Shown in pieces: positions 16,301 through 25,800 of a stretch of DNA of 64,000 bases (position 1 is its first letter; every line of letters starts with the position of its first letter). The notes below the pieces were generated by a model, which did not search any database, was not told the DNA's origin, and worked only from the letters and a program-made list of their open reading frames with translations. Source of the DNA: Curtobacterium sp. MCPF17_052 (GTDB lineage: Bacteria; Actinomycetota; Actinomycetes; Actinomycetales; Microbacteriaceae); the NCBI RefSeq assembly GCF_003234085.1, contig NZ_QKSD01000014.1, forward strand, positions 1 to 64,000, read 5' to 3'. Position numbers and translations under genes: made by a program.

Positions 16301-19300
16301 GTGCGTCCCCGGCGAATGGATTTGCCGTCCCTGCTGTTCCGTCGTTCACTCGCGCGGTGGCGGTTCCTCGTCCCGCTCGCGCTCGTCCTGGCGGCCCTCA
16401 CCGCGCTCCCGCTCCTGCTGACTGCAGCCGTAGACACGGTATCCGCCGCCGGATCCACCGCCTTCGTCCATGACCAGCCCGCACGTGCCGCGTCGGTCCA
16501 CGTCGAGGAGGACCTCGACACGGCAGCGACGGAGCAGGCCCATGCCGTCGCCGCGGCGATCACTGAGCACTTCCCGCGCCACAGTGTCGACGTCGTCCGG
16601 GGTACCCACTCCACCGCGGACCTGGTCGACGGTCGGGCGGTGGGAATCGCAGCGATTCCCGACCTTGCACGGGTGGCACGACTGAGGGCCGGCGAGTGGG
16701 TCGGCGAGGGGTCCCCCGGCGCGATTGCCGGGGTGCTGCAGGTAGACGCAGCCCGTCGGCTCGGCGTGACCGTCGGCAGCACGATCGCCGTGGGCGACCC
16801 GGACGAGCCCATTGACGTGCTGATCGTCGGGACCTGGCGGGCCGACGACCCCGGTGCTGCCCGTTGGTTCGGCGCCTCCGATGTGGGTTCCGGGCGAGAC
16901 GGCGACGCCGTCGGGCCCCTGGTCGTCGCGGCGGACGACCTGGTTGCGGTCACCGGCACAGCAAGGGCCACGTGGACCATCACGCCATCCGCGGGACTCC
17001 TGACGCCGGCGGACGTGCAGGACGTTCGTCGTGGAATCGCCGCCGTGACGACGGCCGCGTCGGGTGGCAGCTCCGTCCTGGCGGGCGCCGACGTCTCCGG
17101 GACGCTGGACGCGACGTTGGCGGAGGTCCAGGCGTCGGTGCGGACCGAGACGGCGCTCGTCACCGTCGCGATGGCGGTGATTGCGGTCGTCGGGACGTTG
17201 ACCGTCATCCTCCTCGTGACGCTCGTCGCCCGGTCGCGGGAGGCCGAGGACCGGCTCCTGACAGCGCGCGGAGCCTCCGTCGGCCAACGACTCCGGTGGG
17301 CTGTGCTCGAGGGGCTGGGCGTCGGTCTGCTCGGCGCCGCGGCCGGGACCGTGCTGGTCGTCGCCGCGGTCCTCCTCGGCGTCGGCGGCAGCTCGGTGAG
17401 CGGGGCTGTGGTGGATCCAGCTCGGGTGCTCCTCGTGGTGCTCCTCGTCGTGCTGGTCGCCGCACTGTCGAACGGCGGGGCGGCGCTCCGTCTCGGGCAG
17501 CGCGACGGAGCGGGACGGGCCGGTTGGTGGACCGCCGCCCCGGCGGTCCTCCTCGCCGCAGCAGCGGGCTTCACCGTGTGGCGGCTCGGGTCCGCCAGCG
17601 CGCCGGGCCGCGTCACCGGAGATGGGTTCGTCCTCGACCCGGTCGCGTCGGCGGCGCCGGTCGTCGTGGTGCTCGCCGGGTCCGCGGTGTCCGCCCTCGC
17701 GGTCCTGGTCGCCTCCCGGGTCGCAGCGCGCGGCGTCCGGCGCACGCGGCGCCTTCTGCCTGCGTTGACCGTGCGCCGACTGGCCCGTGGGTGGTCGACC
17801 GTTGCACCCGTTGTGGTCATCGTCGTGATCGCCGTGTCCACCGGTGGCTTCGCGGCCGGGTTCGCGGCGACGAGCGCCCGGGTCGAACGGGTGACGGCGA
17901 TGGCCGTGGTCGGGCCGGAGGTGCGTGTGGTGTCCGACGGCGATGCCGTGGTCTCCGACGACACCCCGGACCAGGGCATCGACGGCCCACTGGACGGAGC
18001 GACCGCGATCGGACCGGTCCTGACCGATACGGTCCGTACCGGTGGCTCCGAAATCCCTTTCACGGCGCTTCCGAAGTCGGTGATGCCCCTCGCGGTCCCG
18101 TCCTTGGACGCCCGGAATGCGGCGGCATTGCATCACGACGTCGCCGGCGTGCCACTGCCGGCTGGCACGACGCGGGTGCGGGTCGTCGTCCGCAGCGCCG
18201 TACCGACGCTCAACGGCGTCGAGCGCCTCGACGCCCGCGGCTCCTTGCGGTACTCGCTCTGGGTTGGTGACAGTTCCGGTGTCGTGCGGTCCTTCACGCT
18301 CGCCGGTGCAGACGGGGAACAGATGCCGACCGGCACCAGCACGACCCTGACGGCGACGCTGCCCGCCGACCACCGCTGGCGAGTCCTGGCGGTGGCACCG
18401 ACCCTGACGTTCTCCGTCCGACCGGCGGAGGTCGACGCCACCGTGAGCCCCGCCACGAGACCTGCACGCCTGCGGGTTGCACTGCACGCCCGGGTCCTGG
18501 GAGTGGACGACGCCGTCGGGACCGCCGACGTCGAGGACCTGACCGCGGCCCCGATCGTGCGGCTCGGAGCGCCGGCGATCGCCGGGCGCCTCCCGGTCGT
18601 GGTGACCGCTGCGACTGCGGCCAGCCTCGGGGCGAGGGTCGGCACCAACCTGGACTTGACCCTTGCCTCGACGAGCGCGGCGGTGCGTGCGCGAATCGCC
18701 GCCGTCGTCCCGCGCGTCTCCGGGACGTCCTCACAGTCCGGGATTGTCGCCGACCTGCGGACCCTCACCGACGCGTCCGTCCTGGGCGGCGGCGCCATCC
18801 AGGGCGCGCCCGGGACCGTGCCCCGGGTCGACGAGACGTGGATCGCGAGCTCGGATCTCCCTGCGACGACAGCTTCTGTGCTCCGTGCCCTGCCGGTTCC
18901 GGGCAGCGTCATGACGACCGCCTCGGCATATCCCGGACGGATCGTCGATGTTGCTCGCGCCGTACTCGTGGGTGTGGCCGTCTTCGCGGCGCTGTCGGCA
19001 GCACTCGTGATCGCGGCCGTGTCCGTCGTGACCGGCCGCTCGTCGCCGACCGTCGTCCTCCGGTCGCTCGGCGTGGCGCCCGGGGCCGCCGCACGTGCAC
19101 GCGCCACCGAGGTCGGCGGACCCGTCCTCGTGGCGCTCGCACTCGGTCTCGTCAGCGCGGTCGTCGTGGTCGCGCTCACCGCTGCCCCGTTCGCGCACGG
19201 CTCCGTCCCTACCTCCCTCGGCCTGGTGGACGTCGGGCCGACGGCCGCCGTCCGCGACGTCCTCCTGGTGCCGGCCGCGATCGCGGTCGTCACCGCCGTC

Positions 19301-19372
19301 GCGGCCATCGCTGCAGCGCGCTCCGTATCGAGACGCATGGATCGGACGACCGACGGGGAGGCGGACGGGTGA
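16301..19372 (+). CDS. FtsX-like ABC permease (first of a pair)
   Basis: 1023-residue membrane protein with the FtsX/MacB-like permease plan in duplicate. It has a first helix at about 22-45, a large extracytoplasmic domain (about 48-280), a bundle of helices around 285-480, a second extracytoplasmic domain (about 525-870) and final helices around 885-1005. Such permeases work mechanically with cytoplasmic ATPases to export lipoproteins, peptides or antimicrobials, or to regulate wall hydrolases. The GTG at 16301 follows a GGTGG segment; an ATG at 16316 is the alternative. It starts a four-gene operon, and its TGA overlaps the GTG of the next permease. Confidence 0.85.
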   Translation: MRPRRMDLPSLLFRRSLARWRFLVPLALVLAALTALPLLLTAAVDTVSAAGSTAFVHDQPARAASVHVEEDLDTAATEQAHAVAAAITEHFPRHSVDVVRGTHSTADLVDGRAVGIAAIPDLARVARLRAGEWVGEGSPGAIAGVLQVDAARRLGVTVGSTIAVGDPDEPIDVLIVGTWRADDPGAARWFGASDVGSGRDGDAVGPLVVAADDLVAVTGTARATWTITPSAGLLTPADVQDVRRGIAAVTTAASGGSSVLAGADVSGTLDATLAEVQASVRTETALVTVAMAVIAVVGTLTVILLVTLVARSREAEDRLLTARGASVGQRLRWAVLEGLGVGLLGAAAGTVLVVAAVLLGVGGSSVSGAVVDPARVLLVVLLVVLVAALSNGGAALRLGQRDGAGRAGWWTAAPAVLLAAAAGFTVWRLGSASAPGRVTGDGFVLDPVASAAPVVVVLAGSAVSALAVLVASRVAARGVRRTRRLLPALTVRRLARGWSTVAPVVVIVVIAVSTGGFAAGFAATSARVERVTAMAVVGPEVRVVSDGDAVVSDDTPDQGIDGPLDGATAIGPVLTDTVRTGGSEIPFTALPKSVMPLAVPSLDARNAAALHHDVAGVPLPAGTTRVRVVVRSAVPTLNGVERLDARGSLRYSLWVGDSSGVVRSFTLAGADGEQMPTGTSTTLTATLPADHRWRVLAVAPTLTFSVRPAEVDATVSPATRPARLRVALHARVLGVDDAVGTADVEDLTAAPIVRLGAPAIAGRLPVVVTAATAASLGARVGTNLDLTLASTSAAVRARIAAVVPRVSGTSSQSGIVADLRTLTDASVLGGGAIQGAPGTVPRVDETWIASSDLPATTASVLRALPVPGSVMTTASAYPGRIVDVARAVLVGVAVFAALSAALVIAAVSVVTGRSSPTVVLRSLGVAPGAAARARATEVGGPVLVALALGLVSAVVVVALTAAPFAHGSVPTSLGLVDVGPTAAVRDVLLVPAAIAVVTAVAAIAAARSVSRRMDRTTDGEADG

Positions 19373-22101
19373 CGGCGGCGACCTGGAGGGCCGCGCTGCG
19401 GATCCTGCGCGTCCACCGTCAGCCGCTGGTCGCGATCGCGGCCGTGACGCTCGTCGCCGCCTTCATCGGCGGCACTGCCGTGCCGGCGCTCGACGCGCTC
19501 GCGAGCGCCGGTACCCGTGCTGACCTCCACCGGTCGACGGACCGCGAACGGGACCTCGAGGCGACGTTCGCCGTCATCGCTCCGGACAGCGTCGGCGGTG
19601 ACCCGCAGAAGGCGTTCGACGGCGTCGCCGGAGACCTCGCCGCCATCCATCGCCGCATGCCCGCAGAGCTCCGCGCGTCGACGGGAGCTGGCCAGTGGGT
19701 GGCAATGACCCCCTTCGCCGCGCTCGACCCCTTGCCGACGAAGGTGCCTGCCTCTGTCGCGCTCGCCACTGACCCCGATGCCGCGCACCGGGTCCGGTTC
19801 GTCCAGGGCCGCGCTCCGTCCCCGTCGAAGGACAGCAGCGCCATCGAGGTGATCGTCTCTGAGCGCGTCGCGGGGGCCATCGGGTGGCACGTCGGCGAAG
19901 AGCGGACCATAAGCGACGCCACAGGGACGACAACGCTGCGATTGACCGGGATCTACACGGCGCGCGACCGACACGATCCGGCGTGGGGCCACACACCCGA
20001 CGCACTCAGACCGGCAGCCACCGGGACGAGTGACGGCGGAACCGCATTCTCGGGAAGCGCCTACACCGCACCCGGGTCCTTCGGCGCGGTGGCCGGTACC
20101 GGCCGAGTGACCCTCGGACGAGCGTGGTTCCCGTTGCACCAGCACTCGATCACTGCAGAGATGCGGACGCAGCTCATCTCGGACACCCGCAGGTTCCTCT
20201 CCATCCGTCAGCCACTGCCCGCGACCGCCGCGGAGAAAGCGGTCTTCACCACCGACCTCCCCCAGTTACTGCGCGCCTCGGCAGCTCGGGACGCGACGGT
20301 GCGGACCCTCGCCGCAGCGCTCGGCTCCGGTCCTGCCGGCGCCGTAGTCGCCCTGCAGTTCCTGCTCGCCGCACTCCTGCTCCGACGTGCACGTCCGCAA
20401 CTCGAACTGCTCAGCGCCCGCGGAGCGAGCCCGGCGACGATCCGGATGATCGCGGCGGCACTCGTTCTCCCTGCAGTGGTACCGGCGGCGCTGGTCGGTG
20501 GGGCGCTCGCGGTGCTGGTGTCGGCGTCGTCCGCCGGTGACGCCCCGGGGGGCACGGGGACGGCCGTCGGTGCGACGGTCCTCACGGTCCTGCTGTCCTG
20601 CGCGGCCGCGGCGGCTTCCGCGCCGACCGATCGGCTTCGGACGCCCTCGCCCCGTCTGCGCTGGACCGGTGCGGGAGTTCTCGTCGCGGTGACAGTCGCC
20701 TCGGTCGCTGTGACTGTGCGTGATGGCCTCGACGCGGCGGCGCCCGGCGGCGCAGTGGACCCGGTGGTGGCGGTCCTCCCGCTCGCGTTGGCGACGTGCG
20801 GCGCGTTGCTCGTGGTCCGGGTGCTGCCGCTGGTCGCCCGGATCGTGACGGAGCGGGGTCGCCGTCGTCGTGGACTCGGGACGTTCCTCGGCGGTGCCGC
20901 GTTGTCGCGGTCCGGTCCGGGAGGGGCGGTGCCGCTCGCGGTCGCCGTGATCGGGCTGGTTGTCGCACTGTTCGCGACGGTCGTCGGCAGCACGCTCGAG
21001 CACGGTGTGGCCGACGCAGCCCGGCGGTCCGTCGCGGCCGACGTGTCGGTCTCGGCCGACGGTCTGGACGTCGACGACGTCAGACGGATCAAGGCGGTGC
21101 GAGGTGTCAGCGACGCGGTCGGCGTTTCCACGACGGATGAAGTCACCTTCGACACCACCCACGGCAGCGTCTCCGCAGTCGTGCTCGTCGCCGACACCGC
21201 CACGCTCCGTCGGGTCCAGGCCAGCATCCCCGGCGCCCTGCCGACGCCGGATGCGCTCCGGCGGGCTGAGGGGCACACGGTCCCCGTCCTCGTCTCACGG
21301 ACCCTCTTCGCCGCCACCGGCCGGGCGTCTGAGGTGCTCTCGACACACACCCGGGTGGTCGCCACCGCGCCCAACGCCGTCCCGTTCACCGCGGCGAAGC
21401 GGTGGGTACTCGTCGACGACCGCTTCGCCGCGGACCTCACGGAGACGGGAAGCGTCGACCGCGTGCTCGTCCGGCTGACGCCCGGAGCCCACGCCGCGGC
21501 GGTCGCCACCGCGGTCCGCCGAGCGGCTCACGGTGCGCAGGTCACCGTCGCCGCCGACGCGGAGCGTGCCCTCGCAGCGGACCCGCGGGACCCCGGCGCG
21601 CGGATGATCGCCACGGCCGCGTCAGGGCTGGGCGGGGCGTTCGGCGTCGGAGCGCTCCTGGTCGACGCCGTCCTGACCGCACCGGTCCGTCGACGGCGGT
21701 CCGCACTGCTCGACATGCTCGGTCTCGAGCGCCGCCGGACCGGCCGCGTCACGGTCGTCGAGAGCCTGCCGACGCTGGTCGCGGTCCCGGTGACGGCGGT
21801 GCTCGTCGCTGCCGCGGTGGTCGCCCTGACGCTGCCGGCCGCCGACCTCCGGTCCTTCACGGGCGGCGCCGTCAGGCCAGCCGTCACCGTCGACCCGACA
21901 CTGTTTGGGATCGTCCTCGCGGCGACGCTGTTGTCGCTGGTCGGCGTCCTGGCCGTCACCGTTCACCTGTCGCTGCCAAGACGCCCCGACCCTCCCGGCG
22001 GCGCCCAACCGACCACAAGCACCGCGACGACGAGCACGGCGAGGACGACGACCAGGGACCGCCCACGCGGATCGCACCGCAGGAACAGGGAGAACCGTTG
22101 A
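19369..22101 (+). CDS. FtsX-like ABC permease (second of a pair)
   Basis: 910-residue permease of the same architecture as its upstream partner: an opening helix (LVAIAAVTLVAAFIGGTAVPAL), an extracytoplasmic domain of about 270 residues, central helices from about 315, a second outside domain (about 555-720) and a final helix cluster (VAVPVTAVLVAAAVVALTL; GIVLAATLLSLVGVLAV). It begins at GTG 19369 in the overlap GTGA with the first permease and ends in the overlap TTGA with the first ATPase gene. Two permeases and two ATPases in one coupled operon suggest a heteromeric exporter. The substrate is unknown; no peptide precursor or sensor kinase gene is nearby. Confidence 0.85.
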   Translation: MTAATWRAALRILRVHRQPLVAIAAVTLVAAFIGGTAVPALDALASAGTRADLHRSTDRERDLEATFAVIAPDSVGGDPQKAFDGVAGDLAAIHRRMPAELRASTGAGQWVAMTPFAALDPLPTKVPASVALATDPDAAHRVRFVQGRAPSPSKDSSAIEVIVSERVAGAIGWHVGEERTISDATGTTTLRLTGIYTARDRHDPAWGHTPDALRPAATGTSDGGTAFSGSAYTAPGSFGAVAGTGRVTLGRAWFPLHQHSITAEMRTQLISDTRRFLSIRQPLPATAAEKAVFTTDLPQLLRASAARDATVRTLAAALGSGPAGAVVALQFLLAALLLRRARPQLELLSARGASPATIRMIAAALVLPAVVPAALVGGALAVLVSASSAGDAPGGTGTAVGATVLTVLLSCAAAAASAPTDRLRTPSPRLRWTGAGVLVAVTVASVAVTVRDGLDAAAPGGAVDPVVAVLPLALATCGALLVVRVLPLVARIVTERGRRRRGLGTFLGGAALSRSGPGGAVPLAVAVIGLVVALFATVVGSTLEHGVADAARRSVAADVSVSADGLDVDDVRRIKAVRGVSDAVGVSTTDEVTFDTTHGSVSAVVLVADTATLRRVQASIPGALPTPDALRRAEGHTVPVLVSRTLFAATGRASEVLSTHTRVVATAPNAVPFTAAKRWVLVDDRFAADLTETGSVDRVLVRLTPGAHAAAVATAVRRAAHGAQVTVAADAERALAADPRDPGARMIATAASGLGGAFGVGALLVDAVLTAPVRRRRSALLDMLGLERRRTGRVTVVESLPTLVAVPVTAVLVAAAVVALTLPAADLRSFTGGAVRPAVTVDPTLFGIVLAATLLSLVGVLAVTVHLSLPRRPDPPGGAQPTTSTATTSTARTTTRDRPRGSHRRNRENR

Positions 22102-23000
22102 GCACCAGCACCAGCACCAGCACCGTCGCGATCACCGCGGACGTCGTCTGCCGTGACCTGGTCCGTATTTTCCGGACTCGTGATGTCGAAGTCCAGGCCC
22201 TCCAAGGACTCAATCTCGTCGTGCGACCGGGTGAGATGGTCGCCGTCGTCGGCGCCTCGGGGAGCGGGAAATCGACCCTGCTGACGATCCTCTCCGGACT
22301 GGACGCACCGTCCGCCGGGCAAGCCGTCGTCGCCGGGGTCGACATCGGCACCCTCACCGCACGCGGCCGAACGGCGTTCCACCGGACCGGTGTCGGCTTC
22401 GTGTGGCAGCAGACCACACGCAACCTCATCCCGTACCTCACCGTGCGGCAGAACGTCGCCGCGGTGCTCACCATCGCCGGCGTCCGCGGCCGGCCGCGTG
22501 CCGAACGCATCGAGGAGGTCCTCGACCTGGTCGGGATGCGAGCGCACGCCGACCGGCTCCCCGGCACGCTGCCGGGTGGCCTGCAACAGCTGGCGGCCGT
22601 CGCCGTCGCACTCGCGAACCGCCCCAGGGTGCTCCTCGCCGACGAACCGACCGGGGCCCTCGACCGAGACACCGCCACGGCCGTGCTCGCGGCCATGCGT
22701 GCCGTGAACGAACACGAAGGGGTCACCGTGCTCATCGTCACCCACGACCAGGACGTGGCGGAGCAGGTCCGTCGGACGGTCCGCATCCGAGACGGCCGCA
22801 CGTCGACCGAGACCATCCGGGACGACGTCGGACGCGCCTCCGGTGAGGAGTTCGCGGTCATCGATGACGCCGGCCGCCTCCAACTGCCCGAGTCCTTCCA
22901 GGTGGCCCTCGGCCTGCGCGACCTCGTGCGGTTGACGCTCGAGGACGACCACGTCGCCGTACACCGCGGGGACGCCGACGCGACGGGACTGGGCCGGTGA
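22098..23000 (+). CDS. ABC transporter ATPase with degenerate signature motif
   Basis: 300-residue MacB/LolD-type ATPase. Walker A GASGSGKST and Walker B VLLADEPTGAL are intact, and the switch His is in VTHDQD. The ABC signature normally reads LSGGQQQR; here it is LPGGLQQLAAVAVAL, losing the Ser and the Gln/Arg that contact ATP across the dimer. A C-terminal extension of about 70 residues follows the ATPase core. The start is a TTG at 22098 preceded by AGGGAG and overlapping the permease stop (TTGA). With the partner ATPase it probably forms an asymmetric heterodimer having one canonical and one degenerate site. Confidence 0.85.
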   Translation: MSTSTSTSTVAITADVVCRDLVRIFRTRDVEVQALQGLNLVVRPGEMVAVVGASGSGKSTLLTILSGLDAPSAGQAVVAGVDIGTLTARGRTAFHRTGVGFVWQQTTRNLIPYLTVRQNVAAVLTIAGVRGRPRAERIEEVLDLVGMRAHADRLPGTLPGGLQQLAAVAVALANRPRVLLADEPTGALDRDTATAVLAAMRAVNEHEGVTVLIVTHDQDVAEQVRRTVRIRDGRTSTETIRDDVGRASGEEFAVIDDAGRLQLPESFQVALGLRDLVRLTLEDDHVAVHRGDADATGLGR

Positions 23001-23659
23001 CCGGTCCGGTGCTCAGCGCGGGCGATCTGGGGCGCGACCACGAGACGGCAGCGGGAACGGTCCGCGCGCTCGGCAGGGTCGACCTCACTGCCGACCGCGG
23101 TGAACTCGTCGTCGTTCGCGGAGCGTCCGGATCCGGGAAGACCACGTTGCTCCGCCTACTCGGCGGCCTCGACGTCCCGACCCGTGGCAGGGTCCTCGTC
23201 GACGGCGTCCCGCTCGGTGAGCGCGACGAGGTCGGGCTCCGCGCGCTCCGTCGTGACCGGATCGCGTTCGTCTTCCAGGACTTCGCCCTGTTGCCGGTGC
23301 TCACCGCCGCCGAGAACGTCGAGATGCCGCTGCGCATCCGCCGGGTCTCACCCCGTCGCCGCGATGCCGCCGTCGTCGATGCGCTCCGGAAGGTCGGGCT
23401 GACGGGGCACGAGGCCCAGTTCCCCGACGAGCTCTCGGGCGGCCAGCAGCAGCGGGTCGCGATCGCCCGGGCGGTGGTCGGCGGCGCGGCCCTGCTGCTC
23501 GCGGACGAACCGACCGCGCAGCTCGACAGTGCGACAGCCGCGGGCATTGTCGATGTCGTGGCGGACCTCGTCGACCGCACCGGGCTCGCCGTGGTCGTCA
23601 CCACGTCCGACGACGCCTTCCTCGATCACGCAACCCGCGTCGTTGAACTGGAGCGGTGA
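22997..23659 (+). CDS. ABC transporter ATPase (canonical)
   Basis: 220-residue MacB/LolD-type ATPase with all motifs canonical: Walker A GASGSGKTT, Q-loop FVFQDFALLP, signature ELSGGQQQRVAIARA and Walker B ALLLADEPTAQLD. The usual switch His is replaced in VVVTTSDDAF (Ser-Asp in the place of His-Asp), which complements the degenerate signature of its partner. The start GTG 22997 overlaps the upstream stop (GTGA). It is the last gene of the operon; a hairpin follows immediately. Confidence 0.88.
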   Translation: MTGPVLSAGDLGRDHETAAGTVRALGRVDLTADRGELVVVRGASGSGKTTLLRLLGGLDVPTRGRVLVDGVPLGERDEVGLRALRRDRIAFVFQDFALLPVLTAAENVEMPLRIRRVSPRRRDAAVVDALRKVGLTGHEAQFPDELSGGQQQRVAIARAVVGGAALLLADEPTAQLDSATAAGIVDVVADLVDRTGLAVVVTTSDDAFLDHATRVVELER

Positions 23660-23661
23660 GC

Positions 23662-23705
23662 GAGCGCGAGCAGCAGCGCCCAACAGCGCCGCCTCGCTCG
23701 CGCTC
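23662..23705. terminator. Inverted repeat between convergent ABC operon and ltrA
   Basis: GAGCGCGAGC (23662-23671) is repeated inverted at 23696-23705 with a 24-nt loop. It begins right after the last ATPase stop, in the gap between convergent genes, so it is probably a shared terminator. Confidence 0.5.
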
Positions 23706-23707
23706 CT

Positions 23708-24934
23708 TCACAGCTCGACAGGGCGTCCGAGGTTCCCCCCGTCGGTGTCGCGCCTCCGTGCGCTGACGGCGTCGGTCACGACGACAACTCCGAGGACCAG
23801 GACCAGCGCCCACTCCATGGCGAGCGGCGGCACAACTCCGTGCAGGGGGATGAGCGCAAGAGATACGAACACTGCCGGGACGTGGGAGCGGAACGGTGCG
23901 TTGCTGAGCGAGAGCCGGAAGAGGAGGTTCGCGATCAGGCAGACGACGTTCGCACCGATGAGCAAACCCGCAGTCCACAGGGGCGTCGATGCTTCCCCCG
24001 CCTGCTCGAATGCGATGTCGGTCGCACCAGCACTCAGCACGATGCCGAAGACCAACAGCGCGGCGGTGTAGCTGTACGTGTTCCTCGCTATCGCCCCGGT
24101 CTGGTCTGCGCCACGGATTCGACGGCTTCCGAGTGACTCGCTGCGGTCGAAGTACAGGAACCACAGCAGCACCGTGTGCGCGAACGCTGCAGTGAGGCTG
24201 ACCAGCGCGAGCGGGTCGGGCAGTGCCTCGGCGATGTGCTCGCCGATCAGTGCGATGGACTCACCGAGCGCGATGAGGACGAACAGTGAGACGCGTTCTG
24301 CGAGGTGCGCGCCTCGGATCTTCCATGCGTGGTACTGGGTGTGACCGAGGCCGGGAACGGCGTAGAGCATCGCTGGACCGAGGAGGTCCACGACCACCGC
24401 GAGAGTCCACCAGAGCAATGGCTCCGCGGTGAACGCTCCGATGACCCACAAGGGTGCCGACGCGACGACCCAGAGGGTGAGGTTGACGAAGTTCGCGGCG
24501 TCGTCACGTCGGTTCTGCCACAGCGCGAGAAGCGCGAACAGTGGCCGCCCGAGGTTCATCACGACGAGCGTGATCGCGAACGCAGCTCCGCCTCCGTGCA
24601 GTACGTCACCGATCGTGCCGCTGAGCACGAGACTGGCTGCCATCAGGCCGATGAGCAGACCCCGAACGGGGCCACGGTTCGGATCGAGCCAGTTCGTGAC
24701 CCACCCTGTCGAGATCCACGTCCACCAGATTGCGGTACCGAGAAGGACGGTGGCGAGCAGGCGGTGCCAGGTCTGCTCGTGCACCAGCAGTTGTGTCAGG
24801 GCAGTGATCGCGTAGACGAACACCAGGTCGAAGAAGAGCTCCATGTAGCCGACGCGGTCGGCGTTTTCTCCGTCGTCCGGCCGGTGTAGGTCGGTGCGGA
24901 ACCCGAATCGTGGTGTCCGGTGGCCTCCGAGCAT
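23708..24934 (-). CDS. ltrA: Low-temperature-requirement A (LtrA) family membrane protein
   Basis: 408-residue LtrA-family integral membrane protein of about 10-11 helices. The hallmark N-terminal motif VGYMELFFDLVFVYAITALTQ is present, as is WWTWISTGWVTNWLD and the central ERVSLFVLIALGESIALIGE. LtrA was named for Listeria cold growth; the biochemical role is not known. The ATG at 24934 follows AGGAGAG with acceptable spacing. A copy of the recurrent 21-bp element (24987-25007) lies 53 bp upstream. It is convergent with the ABC operon. Confidence 0.9.
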   Translation of the reverse strand: MLGGHRTPRFGFRTDLHRPDDGENADRVGYMELFFDLVFVYAITALTQLLVHEQTWHRLLATVLLGTAIWWTWISTGWVTNWLDPNRGPVRGLLIGLMAASLVLSGTIGDVLHGGGAAFAITLVVMNLGRPLFALLALWQNRRDDAANFVNLTLWVVASAPLWVIGAFTAEPLLWWTLAVVVDLLGPAMLYAVPGLGHTQYHAWKIRGAHLAERVSLFVLIALGESIALIGEHIAEALPDPLALVSLTAAFAHTVLLWFLYFDRSESLGSRRIRGADQTGAIARNTYSYTAALLVFGIVLSAGATDIAFEQAGEASTPLWTAGLLIGANVVCLIANLLFRLSLSNAPFRSHVPAVFVSLALIPLHGVVPPLAMEWALVLVLGVVVVTDAVSARRRDTDGGNLGRPVEL

Positions 24935-24986
24935 GATGCTGGCTCTCCTCGCCTCGGGGGGGAGCTTGCCGCACTGGACACGCCGC

Positions 24987-25007
24987 CGCATCCGAACGAT
25001 GACGTAT
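24987..25007 (-). promoter_or_regulatory. Recurrent regulatory element upstream of ltrA
   Basis: Plus strand CGCATCCGAACGATGACGTA followed by T matches the element at 34688 in 16 of 21 positions, and the match continues into CTG downstream. In the direction of ltrA it reads ATACGTCA...GGATGCG and lies 53 bp before the start codon, comparable to the other copies. Confidence 0.45.
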
Positions 25008-25027
25008 CTGGAGGAGCCGCGGTCGTT

Positions 25028-25714
25028 TCAGCTCCCTGACTGGGCAGCGAGTCCGGCGAGCGTGCGGTAGGTGAGCATGTGGTGTTTGAGCGCGGTGGAC
25101 ACTGCGACGACGTCGCCGGCCTTCCGCGATTCAGCAAGTGCGTGAAGTATCTGCTCGTGCCGTTGGCGCTGGAGGGAGAGGACGTTCATCGGCAGGTCAG
25201 CGGGGATCGGCACCAGTAACGCCCGCTCACCCACCCGTCGGTGCAGCGCGATGAGTTCCGGTAGCTCCGTTGATTCCACGAATGCGAAGTGGAACTGCAT
25301 GTCAGCTTGCATGGACGCTGCGGGGTCGCCCGCGGCTGCAGCGGCGTCCATCCGGCCGAGGGCTTCCGCCACTTCAGGGAGAACCGGCCGTTCTGTCTCC
25401 GTCAAGAACCGAGCCGCAGCGGTCTCGTAGCTCCAGCGAATGAGGTTGAGTTCGACGAGGTTGTCCTCGGTCCACTCTCGGACTCGGAACGGGTAGTTCT
25501 GCTGCTTGGTCATGAGCCCATCTGCGACGAGTTGGTTGCACGCGTCGCGGACCGGCGCGCGGCTGACGTGCAGTTCACGAGCTATGACGGAATCCGCCAC
25601 GTCAGCTCCCGCGGGGAGCCGACCGTCGAGGATTCGAGCGCGGAGTTCGTCGAACACACGCTGCCCCAGAGTCGAGCTCTGGAGCATTGGGAAATCGAGT
25701 GCGTCTTCGTCCAC
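25028..25714 (-). CDS. GntR-family regulator, FCD (FadR) subfamily
   Basis: 228-residue FCD-type GntR regulator. The winged helix (about 15-75) has LRARILDGRLPAGADVADSVIARELHVSRAPVRDACNQL, and the C-terminal FCD all-helical domain carries metal-ligand-like His residues (MQFHFAFVEST; RQRHEQILHAL; LKHHM). Such regulators sense carboxylic acids and usually repress catabolic genes. It is paralogous to the regulator at 29522 (same length, same motifs such as RDACN and IRW.YE). Its own target is not obvious; it lies on the same strand as, and upstream of, the sigma-factor module's 3' end, separated by a terminator. Confidence 0.88.
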   Translation of the reverse strand: MDEDALDFPMLQSSTLGQRVFDELRARILDGRLPAGADVADSVIARELHVSRAPVRDACNQLVADGLMTKQQNYPFRVREWTEDNLVELNLIRWSYETAAARFLTETERPVLPEVAEALGRMDAAAAAGDPAASMQADMQFHFAFVESTELPELIALHRRVGERALLVPIPADLPMNVLSLQRQRHEQILHALAESRKAGDVVAVSTALKHHMLTYRTLAGLAAQSGS

Positions 25715-25760
25715 GCCTTGAGAGTAGTGAGAACACCGCTCAGCGTGGTGGTGGCGACGT

Positions 25761-25796
25761 GACAGGCGGGGATCCCAGTGAGATCACCCGCCTGTC
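25761..25796 (-). terminator. Hairpin terminator after the sigma-factor operon
   Basis: GACAGGCGGG (25761-25770) pairs with CCCGCCTGTC (25787-25796), extended by GATC/GATC inside the loop. It lies just past the stop of the small ORF at 25801 and would end the sigma/anti-sigma transcript on the minus strand. Confidence 0.65.
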
Positions 25797-25800
25797 GTGC

